A program made the position numbers and the translations under genes. Of a DNA stretch of 64,000 nt, positions 47,316-55,756 are shown one piece after another (within the stretch, counting starts at the first letter, position 1; each line of letters starts with the position of its first letter). Below the pieces are notes generated by a model, which did not search any database, had not been told where the DNA came from, and saw only the letters and a program-made list of their open reading frames with translations. The stretch comes from Cellulomonas fimi ATCC 484 (GTDB taxonomy: Bacteria > Actinomycetota > Actinomycetes > Actinomycetales > Cellulomonadaceae). Location: positions 3,224,001-3,288,000 of the forward strand of contig NC_015514.1 in assembly GCF_000212695.1 (NCBI RefSeq), written 5' to 3'.

Positions 47316-47669
47316 TCAGAGCCAGGAGTCCTCGGGGCTGGGGCGGGCGCCCGGCTCGTCGTCGTGGATCGTCGGGCGTTCGCGCCAGTACTGGCTTCCG
47401 TCCTGCCGTCGGCCGACGAGCCCGGCCTCGACGAGGTCGCGGCGCAGGCGGACCGGGTCGGCGGTGACCTCCGCGAGGCGCGCGGTGAACGCGCGCTCCT
47501 CGGCGGCCTCGCCGGGGGCGAGCAGGCGCGAGACGAGGTGCTCGAGGAGCATGAGCCGGTCGTCCTGACGGCGCGGCGTGCGCACCAGCCGGCCGTTCTC
47601 GAGGAACCGCTCGGCCGGGCAGACGCTGACGTCAGCGGCGGAGCGTGGGTCGTGCGCGACGGCGTCCAT
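47316..47669 (-). CDS. DUF2087 protein, probable winged-helix regulator
   Basis: A 117-residue protein whose middle (about residues 30-95) matches DUF2087: [46 protein letters not shown] and a C-terminal [11 protein letters not shown]2087 occurs as a C-terminal module of ArsR-like regulators and alone. ATG at 47669 is used; upstream in-frame codons are antisense to fumC leader DNA. It diverges from fumC (53 bp between starts), so it could regulate fumC or be only a neighbour. Confidence 0.75.
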   Translation of the reverse strand: MDAVAHDPRSAADVSVCPAERFLENGRLVRTPRRQDDRLMLLEHLVSRLLAPGEAAEERAFTARLAEVTADPVRLRRDLVEAGLVGRRQDGSQYWRERPTIHDDEPGARPSPEDSWL

Positions 47670-47722
47670 GTGGTCATCGTCACCCCACCGGCCCCCGGTT
47701 GTCGTGGGGCAGGATGGACGGC

Positions 47723-49150
47723 ATGACTTCCGCACCTGTCACGGGCACGACGACGTCGCCCGAGTTCCGGATCGAGCACGACACGATGGGCGAGGTCCGC
47801 GTCCCCGCGGCGGCCCTGTACCGCGCGCAGACGCAGCGGGCGGTGGAGAACTTCCCGATCTCCGGCAGCACGCTCGAGCGCGGGCACATCGAGGCGCTCG
47901 CCCGCATCAAGAAGGCCGCTGCCCGGGCGAACGCCGAGCTGGGCGTGCTCGAGCAGGACGTGGCCGACGCGATCGTCAGCGCCGCCGACGAGGTCGCGTC
48001 CGGCGTGCACGACGCGCACTTCCCCGTGGACGTGTACCAGACGGGCTCGGGCACGAGCTCGAACATGAACACCAACGAGGTGCTCGCGACCCTCGCCACG
48101 CGGGTCCTGGGGCGCGACGTGCACCCGAACGACCACGTCAACGCGTCGCAGTCGTCGAACGACGTGTTCCCGACGTCGGTGCACGTGGCGGCCACCGCGG
48201 GCGTCGTGCGCGACCTGGTCCCGGCGCTGGAGCACCTGGCCGCGGCGCTGCAGGAGAAGGCCGACGCGTGGGCGACGGTCGTGAAGTCGGGCCGCACGCA
48301 CCTCATGGACGCGACGCCGGTCACGCTCGGCCAGGAGTTCGGCGGGTACGCCGCGGCGATCCGGTACGGCGTCGAGCGCGTGCAGGCGGCCCTCCCCCGC
48401 GCGGCCGAGGTGCCCCTGGGTGGCACCGCCGTGGGCACGGGCATCAACACCCCGGCGGGCTTCCCGCAGCGCGTCATCGCGCTGCTGCGCGAGGACACCG
48501 GGCTGCCGCTGACGGAGGCGCGCGACCACTTCGAGGCGCAGTCGTCGCGCGACGGGCTCGTCGAGCTGTCCGGCGCGCTGCGCACCATCGCGGTGAGCCT
48601 GACGAAGATCTGCAACGACCTGCGCTGGATGGGGTCCGGCCCGAACACGGGACTCGGCGAGATCGCGATCCCCGACCTGCAGCCCGGGTCGTCGATCATG
48701 CCCGGCAAGGTCAACCCCGTGATCCCCGAGGCGGTGCTCATGGTCGGCGCGCGGGTCGTCGGCAACGACGCCACCGTCGCGTGGGCCGGCGCGTCGGGCT
48801 CGTTCGAGCTCAACGTGCAGATCCCCGTCATCGCGTCCGCGGTGCTCGAGTCGGTCCGGCTGCTCGCCAACGCGAGCCGCGTGCTCGCGGACAAGACCGT
48901 CGCGGGGCTCGTCGCGAACGAGGAGCGCGCGCGGGCCTTCGCCGAGTCGTCGCCGTCGATCGTCACGCCGCTCAACCGCGTCATCGGCTACGAGGCCGCC
49001 GCGAAGATCGCCAAGCACGCCGTCAAGCAGGGCGTCACGATCCGCCAGGCCGTCGTCGACCTCGGCTACGTCGAGCGCGGCGAGGTCACCGAGGAGCAGC
49101 TCGACGCGGCCCTCGACGTGCTGAGCATGACGCGCCCGCCGCAGGCCTGA
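47723..49150 (+). CDS. fumC: class II fumarate hydratase
   Basis: Iron-independent fumarase, fumarate to L-malate, TCA cycle; 475 residues. Superfamily signature [16 protein letters not shown] (near residue 325), active-site segments [26 protein letters not shown] and [23 protein letters not shown] at 47723 starts [20 protein letters not shown]; an ATG at 47714 is also in frame. CAGGAT lies 7 nt upstream. A hairpin follows 20 nt after the stop. Confidence 0.96.
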   Translation: MTSAPVTGTTTSPEFRIEHDTMGEVRVPAAALYRAQTQRAVENFPISGSTLERGHIEALARIKKAAARANAELGVLEQDVADAIVSAADEVASGVHDAHFPVDVYQTGSGTSSNMNTNEVLATLATRVLGRDVHPNDHVNASQSSNDVFPTSVHVAATAGVVRDLVPALEHLAAALQEKADAWATVVKSGRTHLMDATPVTLGQEFGGYAAAIRYGVERVQAALPRAAEVPLGGTAVGTGINTPAGFPQRVIALLREDTGLPLTEARDHFEAQSSRDGLVELSGALRTIAVSLTKICNDLRWMGSGPNTGLGEIAIPDLQPGSSIMPGKVNPVIPEAVLMVGARVVGNDATVAWAGASGSFELNVQIPVIASAVLESVRLLANASRVLADKTVAGLVANEERARAFAESSPSIVTPLNRVIGYEAAAKIAKHAVKQGVTIRQAVVDLGYVERGEVTEEQLDAALDVLSMTRPPQA

Positions 49151-49170
49151 CGCGCACCACCCGATGAGTC

Positions 49171-49213
49171 CGGCCGCCCGGCCGGGTCGGACCCACGACC
49201 CGCCGGGCGGCCG
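49171..49213 (+). terminator. fumC terminator
   Basis: Perfect 11-bp arms CGGCCGCCCGG (49171-49181) and complement (49203-49213), 21-nt loop, beginning 20 nt after the fumC stop. Confidence 0.65.
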
Positions 49214-49245
49214 CCGTCGTCCCGGCCCGAGAGCTGGGAGCCCGC

Positions 49246-49809
49246 ATGCGCACCGTCTACGCCTTCGTCTTCGTCTCGCTCGACGGCTACGTCGCCACGC
49301 CCGACGGCGGCACCGACTGGTTCGTCACCGACGACGAGCTCGAGCGGTACTCCGCCGGTCAGGGCGAGCACATCGACACGATCGTGATGGGCCGGCGGAC
49401 GTTCGAGCTCATGGCGTCCTACTGGCCGACGCCCGAGGCGCACGCCGCCGACCCCGTCGTCGCCGCGTTCATGTGCGACCTGCCGAAGGTCGTCGCGTCC
49501 CGCACGCTCACCTCGCACCCGTGGGGGCCGACGACGTTCGTCGCGGACGACGTCGCCGGACGGCTGCGGGACCTCAAGGACCGGCCGGGCAAGCAGATCG
49601 CCGTCTTCGGGTCCTCCGCGCTCGTCGCGTCCCTGCTGCCGACCGGGGTCGTCGACGAGGTGCGCGTGCTCCTGCAGCCGGTGGTCCTCGGTGCCGGGGT
49701 GCGGTTCCTCGACGGCGCGCCGCACGGCACGACGCTCGAGCGCCTCGACGTCCGCACGTTCGGCAACGGAAGCACCCTGCTCACCTACCGCCCCGTGCCG
49801 ACGACCTGA
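49246..49809 (+). CDS. dihydrofolate reductase/RibD-C family protein
   Basis: A 187-residue NAD(P)H-dependent reductase-fold protein. MRTVYAFVFVSLDGYVATPD at the N-terminus, TIVMGRRTFELM (cofactor region) and IAVFGSSALVASLLPTGVVDEVRVLLQPVVLG are typical of stand-alone RibD_C proteins common in actinobacteria. It is unlikely to be the true folate enzyme (no DHFR active-site Trp/Asp pattern); substrate unknown. GAGCTGGGAGCCCGC precedes the ATG. It lies between the fumC terminator and a strong palindromic terminator, hence monocistronic. Confidence 0.85.
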   Translation: MRTVYAFVFVSLDGYVATPDGGTDWFVTDDELERYSAGQGEHIDTIVMGRRTFELMASYWPTPEAHAADPVVAAFMCDLPKVVASRTLTSHPWGPTTFVADDVAGRLRDLKDRPGKQIAVFGSSALVASLLPTGVVDEVRVLLQPVVLGAGVRFLDGAPHGTTLERLDVRTFGNGSTLLTYRPVPTT

Positions 49810-49820
49810 ACGGGTCCTGG

Positions 49821-49842
49821 GCGGGCGCCGATCGGCGCCCGC
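49821..49842. terminator. bidirectional terminator, perfect palindrome
   Basis: A 22-bp perfect palindrome: 9-bp arms GCGGGCGCC and complement around GATC. It separates the convergent RibD-C and MFS genes and lies within 20 bp of both stops. Confidence 0.7.
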
Positions 49843-49860
49843 GCGGTGCGGACCCCCTCG

Positions 49861-51537
49861 TCAGGGTCGGGTCGCCGGCACCGACGCGCCCGCCGCCGGT
49901 GCGCCCGCACCCGGCGCGGGTGCCGGGACGTGCTGCGCGGGCCGCAGGGCACGCATCGCGAGCGACGCGACGAGCCCGAGCGCGAGCACGACCGCGGTGA
50001 GCAGGAGCGTCTGCGCGACGGCCGTCGAGAAGCCCGCGTGCACGGCCTGCGTGGCGGCGTCGGTGATCTGGCGCGCCACGTCGGCCGGCACGGAGTCGGG
50101 CAGGGCCGGCGTCGCCGACGCGCCGTCCCCGGCGGACCAGCGGCTCGGGTCGATCTGCGCGAACCCGTCGAGGAACGGGGCGCGCGCCTGCTCGGGAAGG
50201 TCGACGGCTGCGTCCTGCGCCGCGGCGGGGATGGCGACGCCCAGCCGCGAGGTGAGCATCGCGACGACCGCGGCGGAGCCGATGACGCCGCCGATCTGCC
50301 GGTTCGTGTTGAACGCGCCCGCACCCGCACCCGCGTTGCGCTGGTCGAGCCCGGCGGTCGCGGCGGCAGCGAGCGGCGAGAACAGCAGGCCCGTGCCGAT
50401 GCCGAACACCGTCATCGGCAGCACGAGCTGCCAGACCGGGACGTCGGGGCGGATCACGGCGGACAGCCAGACGACCACGACGACGAGCACCGCGAACCCC
50501 GTGGCGACGATCCACTTCGCGGGGAACCGGTCGGACAGCCGGCCGGCCACGGGCGCCACGATGCCGGAGAGCAGCGACCCGCCGAGCCCGACGAGCGCCG
50601 CGTGCAGCGGGGACAGACCCAGGACGAGCTGCGCGAAGATCGTGAACGGGAAGAAGATCCCGGTCATCGCGAAGGTCACCGCGAACCCGGCGACGTTGGA
50701 CAGCGAGAAGTTGCGGGCGTGGAAGAGGCGCAGCGGCATGAGCGCGTCGTCGCCGAGGTGGCGCTGCCACAGCACGAACGCGACCAGCACGACGACGCCC
50801 GCGACGATCATCGACCACACGGTGATCGGGCCCACGACCGTGCCCCAGTCGAACGTCTCGCCCTCCTGCAGGCCGAACACCAGCAGGAACATGCCGACGA
50901 CGGACAGCACGACGCCGACGCCGTCGAACGTGCGCGCGTGCGTCGCGAGGACGGGCAGCCGGCGCACGGCGAGCCACAGCGCGACGACGCCGACGGGCAC
51001 GTTGACGTAGAAGATCCACTCCCAGCCGACCGTCTCGACGAGCAACCCGCCGAGGACGGGACCCGTGATCGTCGCGACGCCCGCGACCGCACCCCACACG
51101 CCCATCGCCGCGCCGCGGCGCGCGGGCGGGAAGACGCGCGTGATCATCGACATCGTCTGCGGCGTCATGAGCGCACCGCCGACACCCTGCACGGCGCGCG
51201 CGACGATCAGCGCCTCGACCGACCCGGACAGGCCGCACGCGAGCGACGCGAGCGTGAACACGACGAGGCCGACGACGAACACCGGCCGCGGACCGAACCG
51301 GTCGCCGAGGCGGCCGGACACGAGCAGCAGCACCGCGAACGTCAGCAGGTAGGCGCTGTTGACCCAGCCCACCTCGGTGAGGCTCGCGTCGAGCTCGCGG
51401 ACGAGGGTCGGCACGGCGATGTTCACGATGGTGGTGTCGAGCATGATCATGAAGAAGCCGAGGCACAGCGGGGGCAGGATGCTCCACGGGCTGCGCCCGT
51501 GCAGGTCGACGAGCGCGCGGGGCTGCTCGGTGGTCAT
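49861..51537 (-). CDS. MFS drug exporter, DHA2 (EmrB/QacA) family
   Basis: A 558-residue, 14-helix proton-driven exporter. SWxxxAYLL-type motif C region is seen as WVNSAYLLTFAVLLLVSGRL with GDRFGPRPVF (motif A), and LDTTIVNIAVPTL (motif D1) marks the DHA2 family. ATG at 51537 has GGAGG 4 nt upstream; the longer frame to 51693 is antisense noise. It follows padR by 17 bp on the same strand, the standard layout of a PadR-controlled multidrug exporter. Confidence 0.9.
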   Translation of the reverse strand: MTTEQPRALVDLHGRSPWSILPPLCLGFFMIMLDTTIVNIAVPTLVRELDASLTEVGWVNSAYLLTFAVLLLVSGRLGDRFGPRPVFVVGLVVFTLASLACGLSGSVEALIVARAVQGVGGALMTPQTMSMITRVFPPARRGAAMGVWGAVAGVATITGPVLGGLLVETVGWEWIFYVNVPVGVVALWLAVRRLPVLATHARTFDGVGVVLSVVGMFLLVFGLQEGETFDWGTVVGPITVWSMIVAGVVVLVAFVLWQRHLGDDALMPLRLFHARNFSLSNVAGFAVTFAMTGIFFPFTIFAQLVLGLSPLHAALVGLGGSLLSGIVAPVAGRLSDRFPAKWIVATGFAVLVVVVVWLSAVIRPDVPVWQLVLPMTVFGIGTGLLFSPLAAAATAGLDQRNAGAGAGAFNTNRQIGGVIGSAAVVAMLTSRLGVAIPAAAQDAAVDLPEQARAPFLDGFAQIDPSRWSAGDGASATPALPDSVPADVARQITDAATQAVHAGFSTAVAQTLLLTAVVLALGLVASLAMRALRPAQHVPAPAPGAGAPAAGASVPATRP

Positions 51538-51554
51538 GGGTCCTCCGGGGGACG

Positions 51555-52196
51555 TCAGTGCGTGGCGGGTGCCGCCGGGGCGGCGAGGGTGGCCGCGCGC
51601 CGGGCGTGGCGGGCGCGGGCGAAGTCGGCGGGGAACGGTGCGCCCCAGTCGAGGGTGTCGTCGGCGAGCTCGGCGAGCGTGGCGTCGAGCCACGCGACCT
51701 CGTGCCGCAGGTGGGCGACGTCGTGCTCGACGTCGAGGAGGTAGCGGCGCGGGAGCCCGTCGGCGCGCACCTGGTCGTACGCGTCCTCCAGCCGGGCCAG
51801 GCGCTCGGCCTCCCGGGCGCGGCGCCGGCTCAGCGCGTCGACGACGACCGTGCGGGGCAGGTCGACGGCCTCGGCGAGTCCGACGGGGAAGACGGGGTGC
51901 ACCGGGTGCTCGTCGCCGAGGAAGCTCGCGAGCCGCTGCTCGTACGCGTCGCGGCCGGTCGTGGTGAGCCGGTAGGTGGTGCGCTCGGGCCGGTTGCCGC
52001 AGCGTTCGGTGCCGACGGCCGCGACGAGGCCGTCGCGTTCCAGGCGCTCGACGGCGTGGTAGACGGCGCCGGGGTTGACGCGGACGAGGCGCGCGTCGCC
52101 GCGCTCCACGAGCGTCTGGAAGACGTCGTAGGGGTGTCGCGGGCGCTCGCGCAGGAGGCCGAGCACGAGGACGGCCACGGCGGACAGCTCGGCCAT
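51555..52196 (-). CDS. PadR-family transcriptional repressor
   Basis: A 213-residue PadR regulator: winged helix at about residues 5-80 (VLGLLRERPRHPYDVFQTLV, GAVYHAVERLERDGLVAAVG, TTYRLTTTGRDAYEQRL) and a C-terminal helical dimerisation domain (about 95-190). ATG at 52196 is used. A 16-bp palindrome that overlaps its own promoter lies 33 bp upstream, and the divergent ABC operon starts on the other side. It is co-transcribed with the MFS exporter and probably represses that exporter, itself, and perhaps the divergent FtsX operon. Confidence 0.88.
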   Translation of the reverse strand: MAELSAVAVLVLGLLRERPRHPYDVFQTLVERGDARLVRVNPGAVYHAVERLERDGLVAAVGTERCGNRPERTTYRLTTTGRDAYEQRLASFLGDEHPVHPVFPVGLAEAVDLPRTVVVDALSRRRAREAERLARLEDAYDQVRADGLPRRYLLDVEHDVAHLRHEVAWLDATLAELADDTLDWGAPFPADFARARHARRAATLAAPAAPATH

Positions 52197-52229
52197 GCCG
52201 TCGCCCCCTGTCCCGTAGTCCGTCCGAAG

Positions 52230-52245
52230 TATTCCGGTCGGAATA
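52230..52245. promoter_or_regulatory. 16-bp palindrome, probable PadR operator
   Basis: TATTCCG-GT-CGGAATA, 7-bp perfect arms. It is AT-richer than anything nearby and overlaps TATATT (52242-52247, minus strand), a likely -10 of padR. Size and position fit an autoregulatory PadR site. Confidence 0.65.
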
Positions 52246-52341
52246 TAGCCGCTCCGTGGGCCCCGGAACACCCCGCGCGGCGCAAGGTCACAGAACGGTT
52301 GCGGATCGCGGGATCGCTCCCACGCCCTCGCAGGGCCCACC

Positions 52342-52347
52342 TAGCAT
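52342..52347 (+). promoter_or_regulatory. candidate -10 of the FtsX operon
   Basis: TAGCAT, 61 nt upstream of the first permease ATG. No good -35. It lies about 100 bp from the palindrome. Confidence 0.35.
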
Positions 52348-52408
52348 CGACCGGACCAGCACCGTCGCCCCGCCGGCGCGTGCCGACGACGACGTCCCCG
52401 GAGGGCTG

Positions 52409-55400
52409 ATGGGCTGGACCCTGCGCGTGCTGCGGCACCGTGCCGCCGCGCAGAGCACGCTGCTCGCGGCCGTCCTCGCGGTCGCGCTCGTGGGCGCCAC
52501 GCTGCTCGGCACGTTCGCCCTCCTGCTGCACACGAGCGAGAACGACGCCCTCGGGGAGGCCCTCGGCCGGGCGCCCGCGGAGTCCACCGAGCTCGAGGTC
52601 GTGCTCACCGTGGACGGCATCCCCGTGAAGGCGCTCGACCGGGCCGACACGTTCCTCGACGACGCGCTCGGCGGCATCGGCTCGGAGCGCAGCCGCTGGC
52701 TCACGTCGAACCTCGTCCACGTCGGCGAGGGCAGCCGGATCAGCCTGCCCATGGCCTACCTCGCCTCGAGCCCGGCCGTGCCCGAGCACGCGACGCTCGT
52801 GGCCGGCACCTGGCCCGACGCCGCCGTCGACGCCCGCGGCAGGATCCCGGTCGCCGTGCCCAAGGTCGCGGCCGACACCTTCGGGTGGGAGGTCGGGACG
52901 GTCCTGCCCACGCTCGACGGCGAGAACGGGCTCCGGCAGCAGGTCGTCGTGGTCGGCGTCCACGTCCTGGAGGGCCCCGGGTCGCTGTGGCGGCGCGACC
53001 TCCTCGGCGGCGCGCAGTACAACCCGTCGTGGCCCATCCCGGGGTCGTTCGGCCAGCTCACCGGACGGCTGTACGGGCCGTTCGTCGTGGTCCCCGAGGC
53101 CCTCGTCGACGGCCCGGCCAGCATGGGCTCCGCCCGCGTCGTGGCCGCCCTCGACCTCGACGACGCGTCCGCCCCGCAGGTGCGCTCGCTGCAGGGCGCA
53201 CTCGCGGACGGGCAGGCCCGCCTCTCGTCCACGATCGGCGCCGCCGCCACGAGCGCGCGGATCGCGACACCCCTGCCCGCGACGATCGACGAGGCCCTCG
53301 GGAACCTCGCCGTGACGCGCGTCGGCGTCGTCGTCGTCGGGCTGATGCTCGTCGTGCTGGCCGTCACCGTGCTGCTCCTGGCCGCCCGTCTCCTGGCCGA
53401 GCGCCGTGCCGCCGAGCAGACGCTCATGGCGTCCCGCGGCGCCTCCACCGGGCAGCTCCTGCGGCTCGCCGCGCTGGAAGGGCTCGGCGTCGCGACCGTC
53501 GCCGCGCTCGCCGCCCCCTGGCTCGCCCGGCTGCTGTACGACGCGGTGACCCGCATCCCCGTGCTCGAGGCCGCGGGCCTGCACAGCGACCCCGGCACAC
53601 CGGCGACGCTGTGGCTCACGTGCGTCGGGGCGGCCGCGCTGCTCGCCGGCGTCCTGCTGCAGCCGCTCCTGCGGCGCCGCGGGAGCGTCGTCGACGCCGA
53701 GCAGCAGCTCGTGCGGCAGGACCGCCGCGGCGCGCTCGCCCGGTCGGGCGTCGACCTGGCCCTGCTCGCCCTCGCCGCCGTGGGCGTCTGGCAGCTGCAG
53801 GACTACCGCTCCCCCGTGCTCGCCGGCACCGAGGGCACGGCACGGCTGGACCCGGTCCTCGTGGCCGCCCCGGCGCTCCTGCTGCTCGCCGGGGCCGTGC
53901 TCGCGCTGCGCGTCGTGCCGCTCGTCGCCGGGCTGGGCGAGCGGCTCGCGTCGCGCAGCCGGTCCCTCGTGGCCCCGCTCGGCGCGTGGGAGGTCGCTCG
54001 CCGTCCCGGGCGCGCCACGGGTGCCGTGCTGCTGCTCACGATCGCCGTCGCGGTCGCGTCGTTCGCGCAGTCGTTCCTCGGCACGTGGCGCACGTCGCAG
54101 CAGGACCAGGCCGACCTCGCGGTGGGCACCGACCTGCGCATCGACCAGCTGCCCGGCTCCCCGCTCGAGCAGACGCCCCGCGTGGCCGCGATCACCGCGG
54201 ACCTGCCTGCCGTCAGCCCGGTCACCGACCGCGACGTGGCGGTCGGTGCGGCGCTCGGTCCGGAGTCGGAGAACCGGCGCCCCACGGCAGCCCTGCTCGC
54301 CGTCGACACACGGCTCGGCGGCGACCTCCTGCGCGGCCGCAGCGTCGACGGGTGGGACGCGGTGACCGCGCCCCTGCGTCCCGAGAACGCCGTCGAGGGC
54401 GTGCCGCTGCCGGGGAACGTCGCGCAGCTGCTGCTCGACGTCGCGTCGACCGTCGCGCCGGCGACCCCCGGCGAGGTCGCGCTGACCGTCGTGCTGGAGG
54501 ACGACCTCGGCGTGCGGACACCCGTCGCGGTCCCCCTGACCGTCCCCCTCGGGAAGGCGGTCCAGGACCTGCGCGTCGACCTGCCGGTGCCCGTGCGCGA
54601 CGCGACGCTCGTCGCGGTCGTCGCGCGCGTGCTGCCCGTCGAGCCCGAGGAGGGCGAGGCGGAGGAGGAGACGCCCGCGCAGCGCGGGGGCCGCCGCACG
54701 GAGCTCTCGCCCCAGCGGCTGCTCACGCTGGACGTCACCGGGGTGCGCGCGGTCGCGACCGGCGCCAACGGCGCCCCGACGGGGGCCGCGACCGCGGTCC
54801 CGCTCACCGGGGCACGCTGGGAGTCGGCGCCGCGCACGGGCACGGGCCCGGTCGACGTCGAGCCGATGACGGTGCTGCCGCAGGGCGACGGGCTGCGGAT
54901 CGGCGGCACAGCCACCGTCACGGCGATCGAGGGCGGGACGGCGCAGTTCTCGGTGACGACCTTCGCCGCCCCGACCGTCGTCCCGGCCGTCGTCTCCGAC
55001 ACGCTCGCACGGCAGCTCCGGACCGACGTCGGCGACCAGGTCGGGGTGGACCTCGGCGACGGTCGCGCGATCCCGGTCGAGATCACGCGCGTCGTGCCGT
55101 ACCTGCCGGGCCACCCTCGCGGCGTCGCGCTGCTGGTCGACCGCGACCTGCTCACACGGGCCACCCTCGCGGCGTCGTTCGCGGACCCCCTGGTCGACGA
55201 GTGGTGGGCGCAGGTGCCCGACGACGAGGCGGCGTCGGTCGCGCAGGCGATCGCGCAGGAGGGACTGGGCGAGGCGACGACGCGCGCGGCCGTCCGGGCG
55301 GCGGGCACCGACGGTCCGCTGCGCATCGGGGTCCAGGCCGCGCTGTGGGTGGTGACCGTCGCGGCCCTCGCGCTCGCGTTCGCGGGGTTCGCGATGAGCG

Positions 55401-55756
55401 CGACCGTCTCGGTCCGCACACGGCGCCTCGAGCTCGCGCGGCTGCAGGCGCTCGGGGCGTCCCGCGGCGGGATCGTGCGCGCGGTCCTCGTCGAGCACGC
55501 GGTGATCGGCGTGCTCGGCGTCGCGGCCGGGCTCGCGATCGGCGGGCTGCTCGCGTCCGTGCTCGGGCCGCTGCTCACGGTGTCCGCGCAGGGTCGACCA
55601 CCCGTCCCCTACGCCCGCGTCGAGTGGGACTGGGCGGGCCAGGCGCTGCTCGTCGGGGCCCTCGTCACGCTCGTCGCGCTCGCCGTCGGCACCACGACGA
55701 ACGCCCTGCTGCGTCGCGCCTCTGGCGCGCTCCTCCGTCTGGGAGACGAACGATGA
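52409..55756 (+). CDS. large FtsX-like ABC permease 1
   Basis: A 1115-residue membrane protein. One helix near residues 16-40, a long extracytoplasmic domain (about 41-300), a cluster of helices with an FtsX-like domain (about 305-565), a second long extracytoplasmic domain (about 570-970) and a final FtsX-like domain with three helices (about 975-1100; RTRRLELARLQALGASRGGI). This is the duplicated FtsX architecture of large actinobacterial permeases. ATG at 52409 has GGAGGG 3 nt upstream. It overlaps the next permease as ATGA. Extracytoplasmic domains match nothing I recognise; cargo unknown. Confidence 0.82.
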   Translation: MGWTLRVLRHRAAAQSTLLAAVLAVALVGATLLGTFALLLHTSENDALGEALGRAPAESTELEVVLTVDGIPVKALDRADTFLDDALGGIGSERSRWLTSNLVHVGEGSRISLPMAYLASSPAVPEHATLVAGTWPDAAVDARGRIPVAVPKVAADTFGWEVGTVLPTLDGENGLRQQVVVVGVHVLEGPGSLWRRDLLGGAQYNPSWPIPGSFGQLTGRLYGPFVVVPEALVDGPASMGSARVVAALDLDDASAPQVRSLQGALADGQARLSSTIGAAATSARIATPLPATIDEALGNLAVTRVGVVVVGLMLVVLAVTVLLLAARLLAERRAAEQTLMASRGASTGQLLRLAALEGLGVATVAALAAPWLARLLYDAVTRIPVLEAAGLHSDPGTPATLWLTCVGAAALLAGVLLQPLLRRRGSVVDAEQQLVRQDRRGALARSGVDLALLALAAVGVWQLQDYRSPVLAGTEGTARLDPVLVAAPALLLLAGAVLALRVVPLVAGLGERLASRSRSLVAPLGAWEVARRPGRATGAVLLLTIAVAVASFAQSFLGTWRTSQQDQADLAVGTDLRIDQLPGSPLEQTPRVAAITADLPAVSPVTDRDVAVGAALGPESENRRPTAALLAVDTRLGGDLLRGRSVDGWDAVTAPLRPENAVEGVPLPGNVAQLLLDVASTVAPATPGEVALTVVLEDDLGVRTPVAVPLTVPLGKAVQDLRVDLPVPVRDATLVAVVARVLPVEPEEGEAEEETPAQRGGRRTELSPQRLLTLDVTGVRAVATGANGAPTGAATAVPLTGARWESAPRTGTGPVDVEPMTVLPQGDGLRIGGTATVTAIEGGTAQFSVTTFAAPTVVPAVVSDTLARQLRTDVGDQVGVDLGDGRAIPVEITRVVPYLPGHPRGVALLVDRDLLTRATLAASFADPLVDEWWAQVPDDEAASVAQAIAQEGLGEATTRAAVRAAGTDGPLRIGVQAALWVVTVAALALAFAGFAMSATVSVRTRRLELARLQALGASRGGIVRAVLVEHAVIGVLGVAAGLAIGGLLASVLGPLLTVSAQGRPPVPYARVEWDWAGQALLVGALVTLVALAVGTTTNALLRRASGALLRLGDER

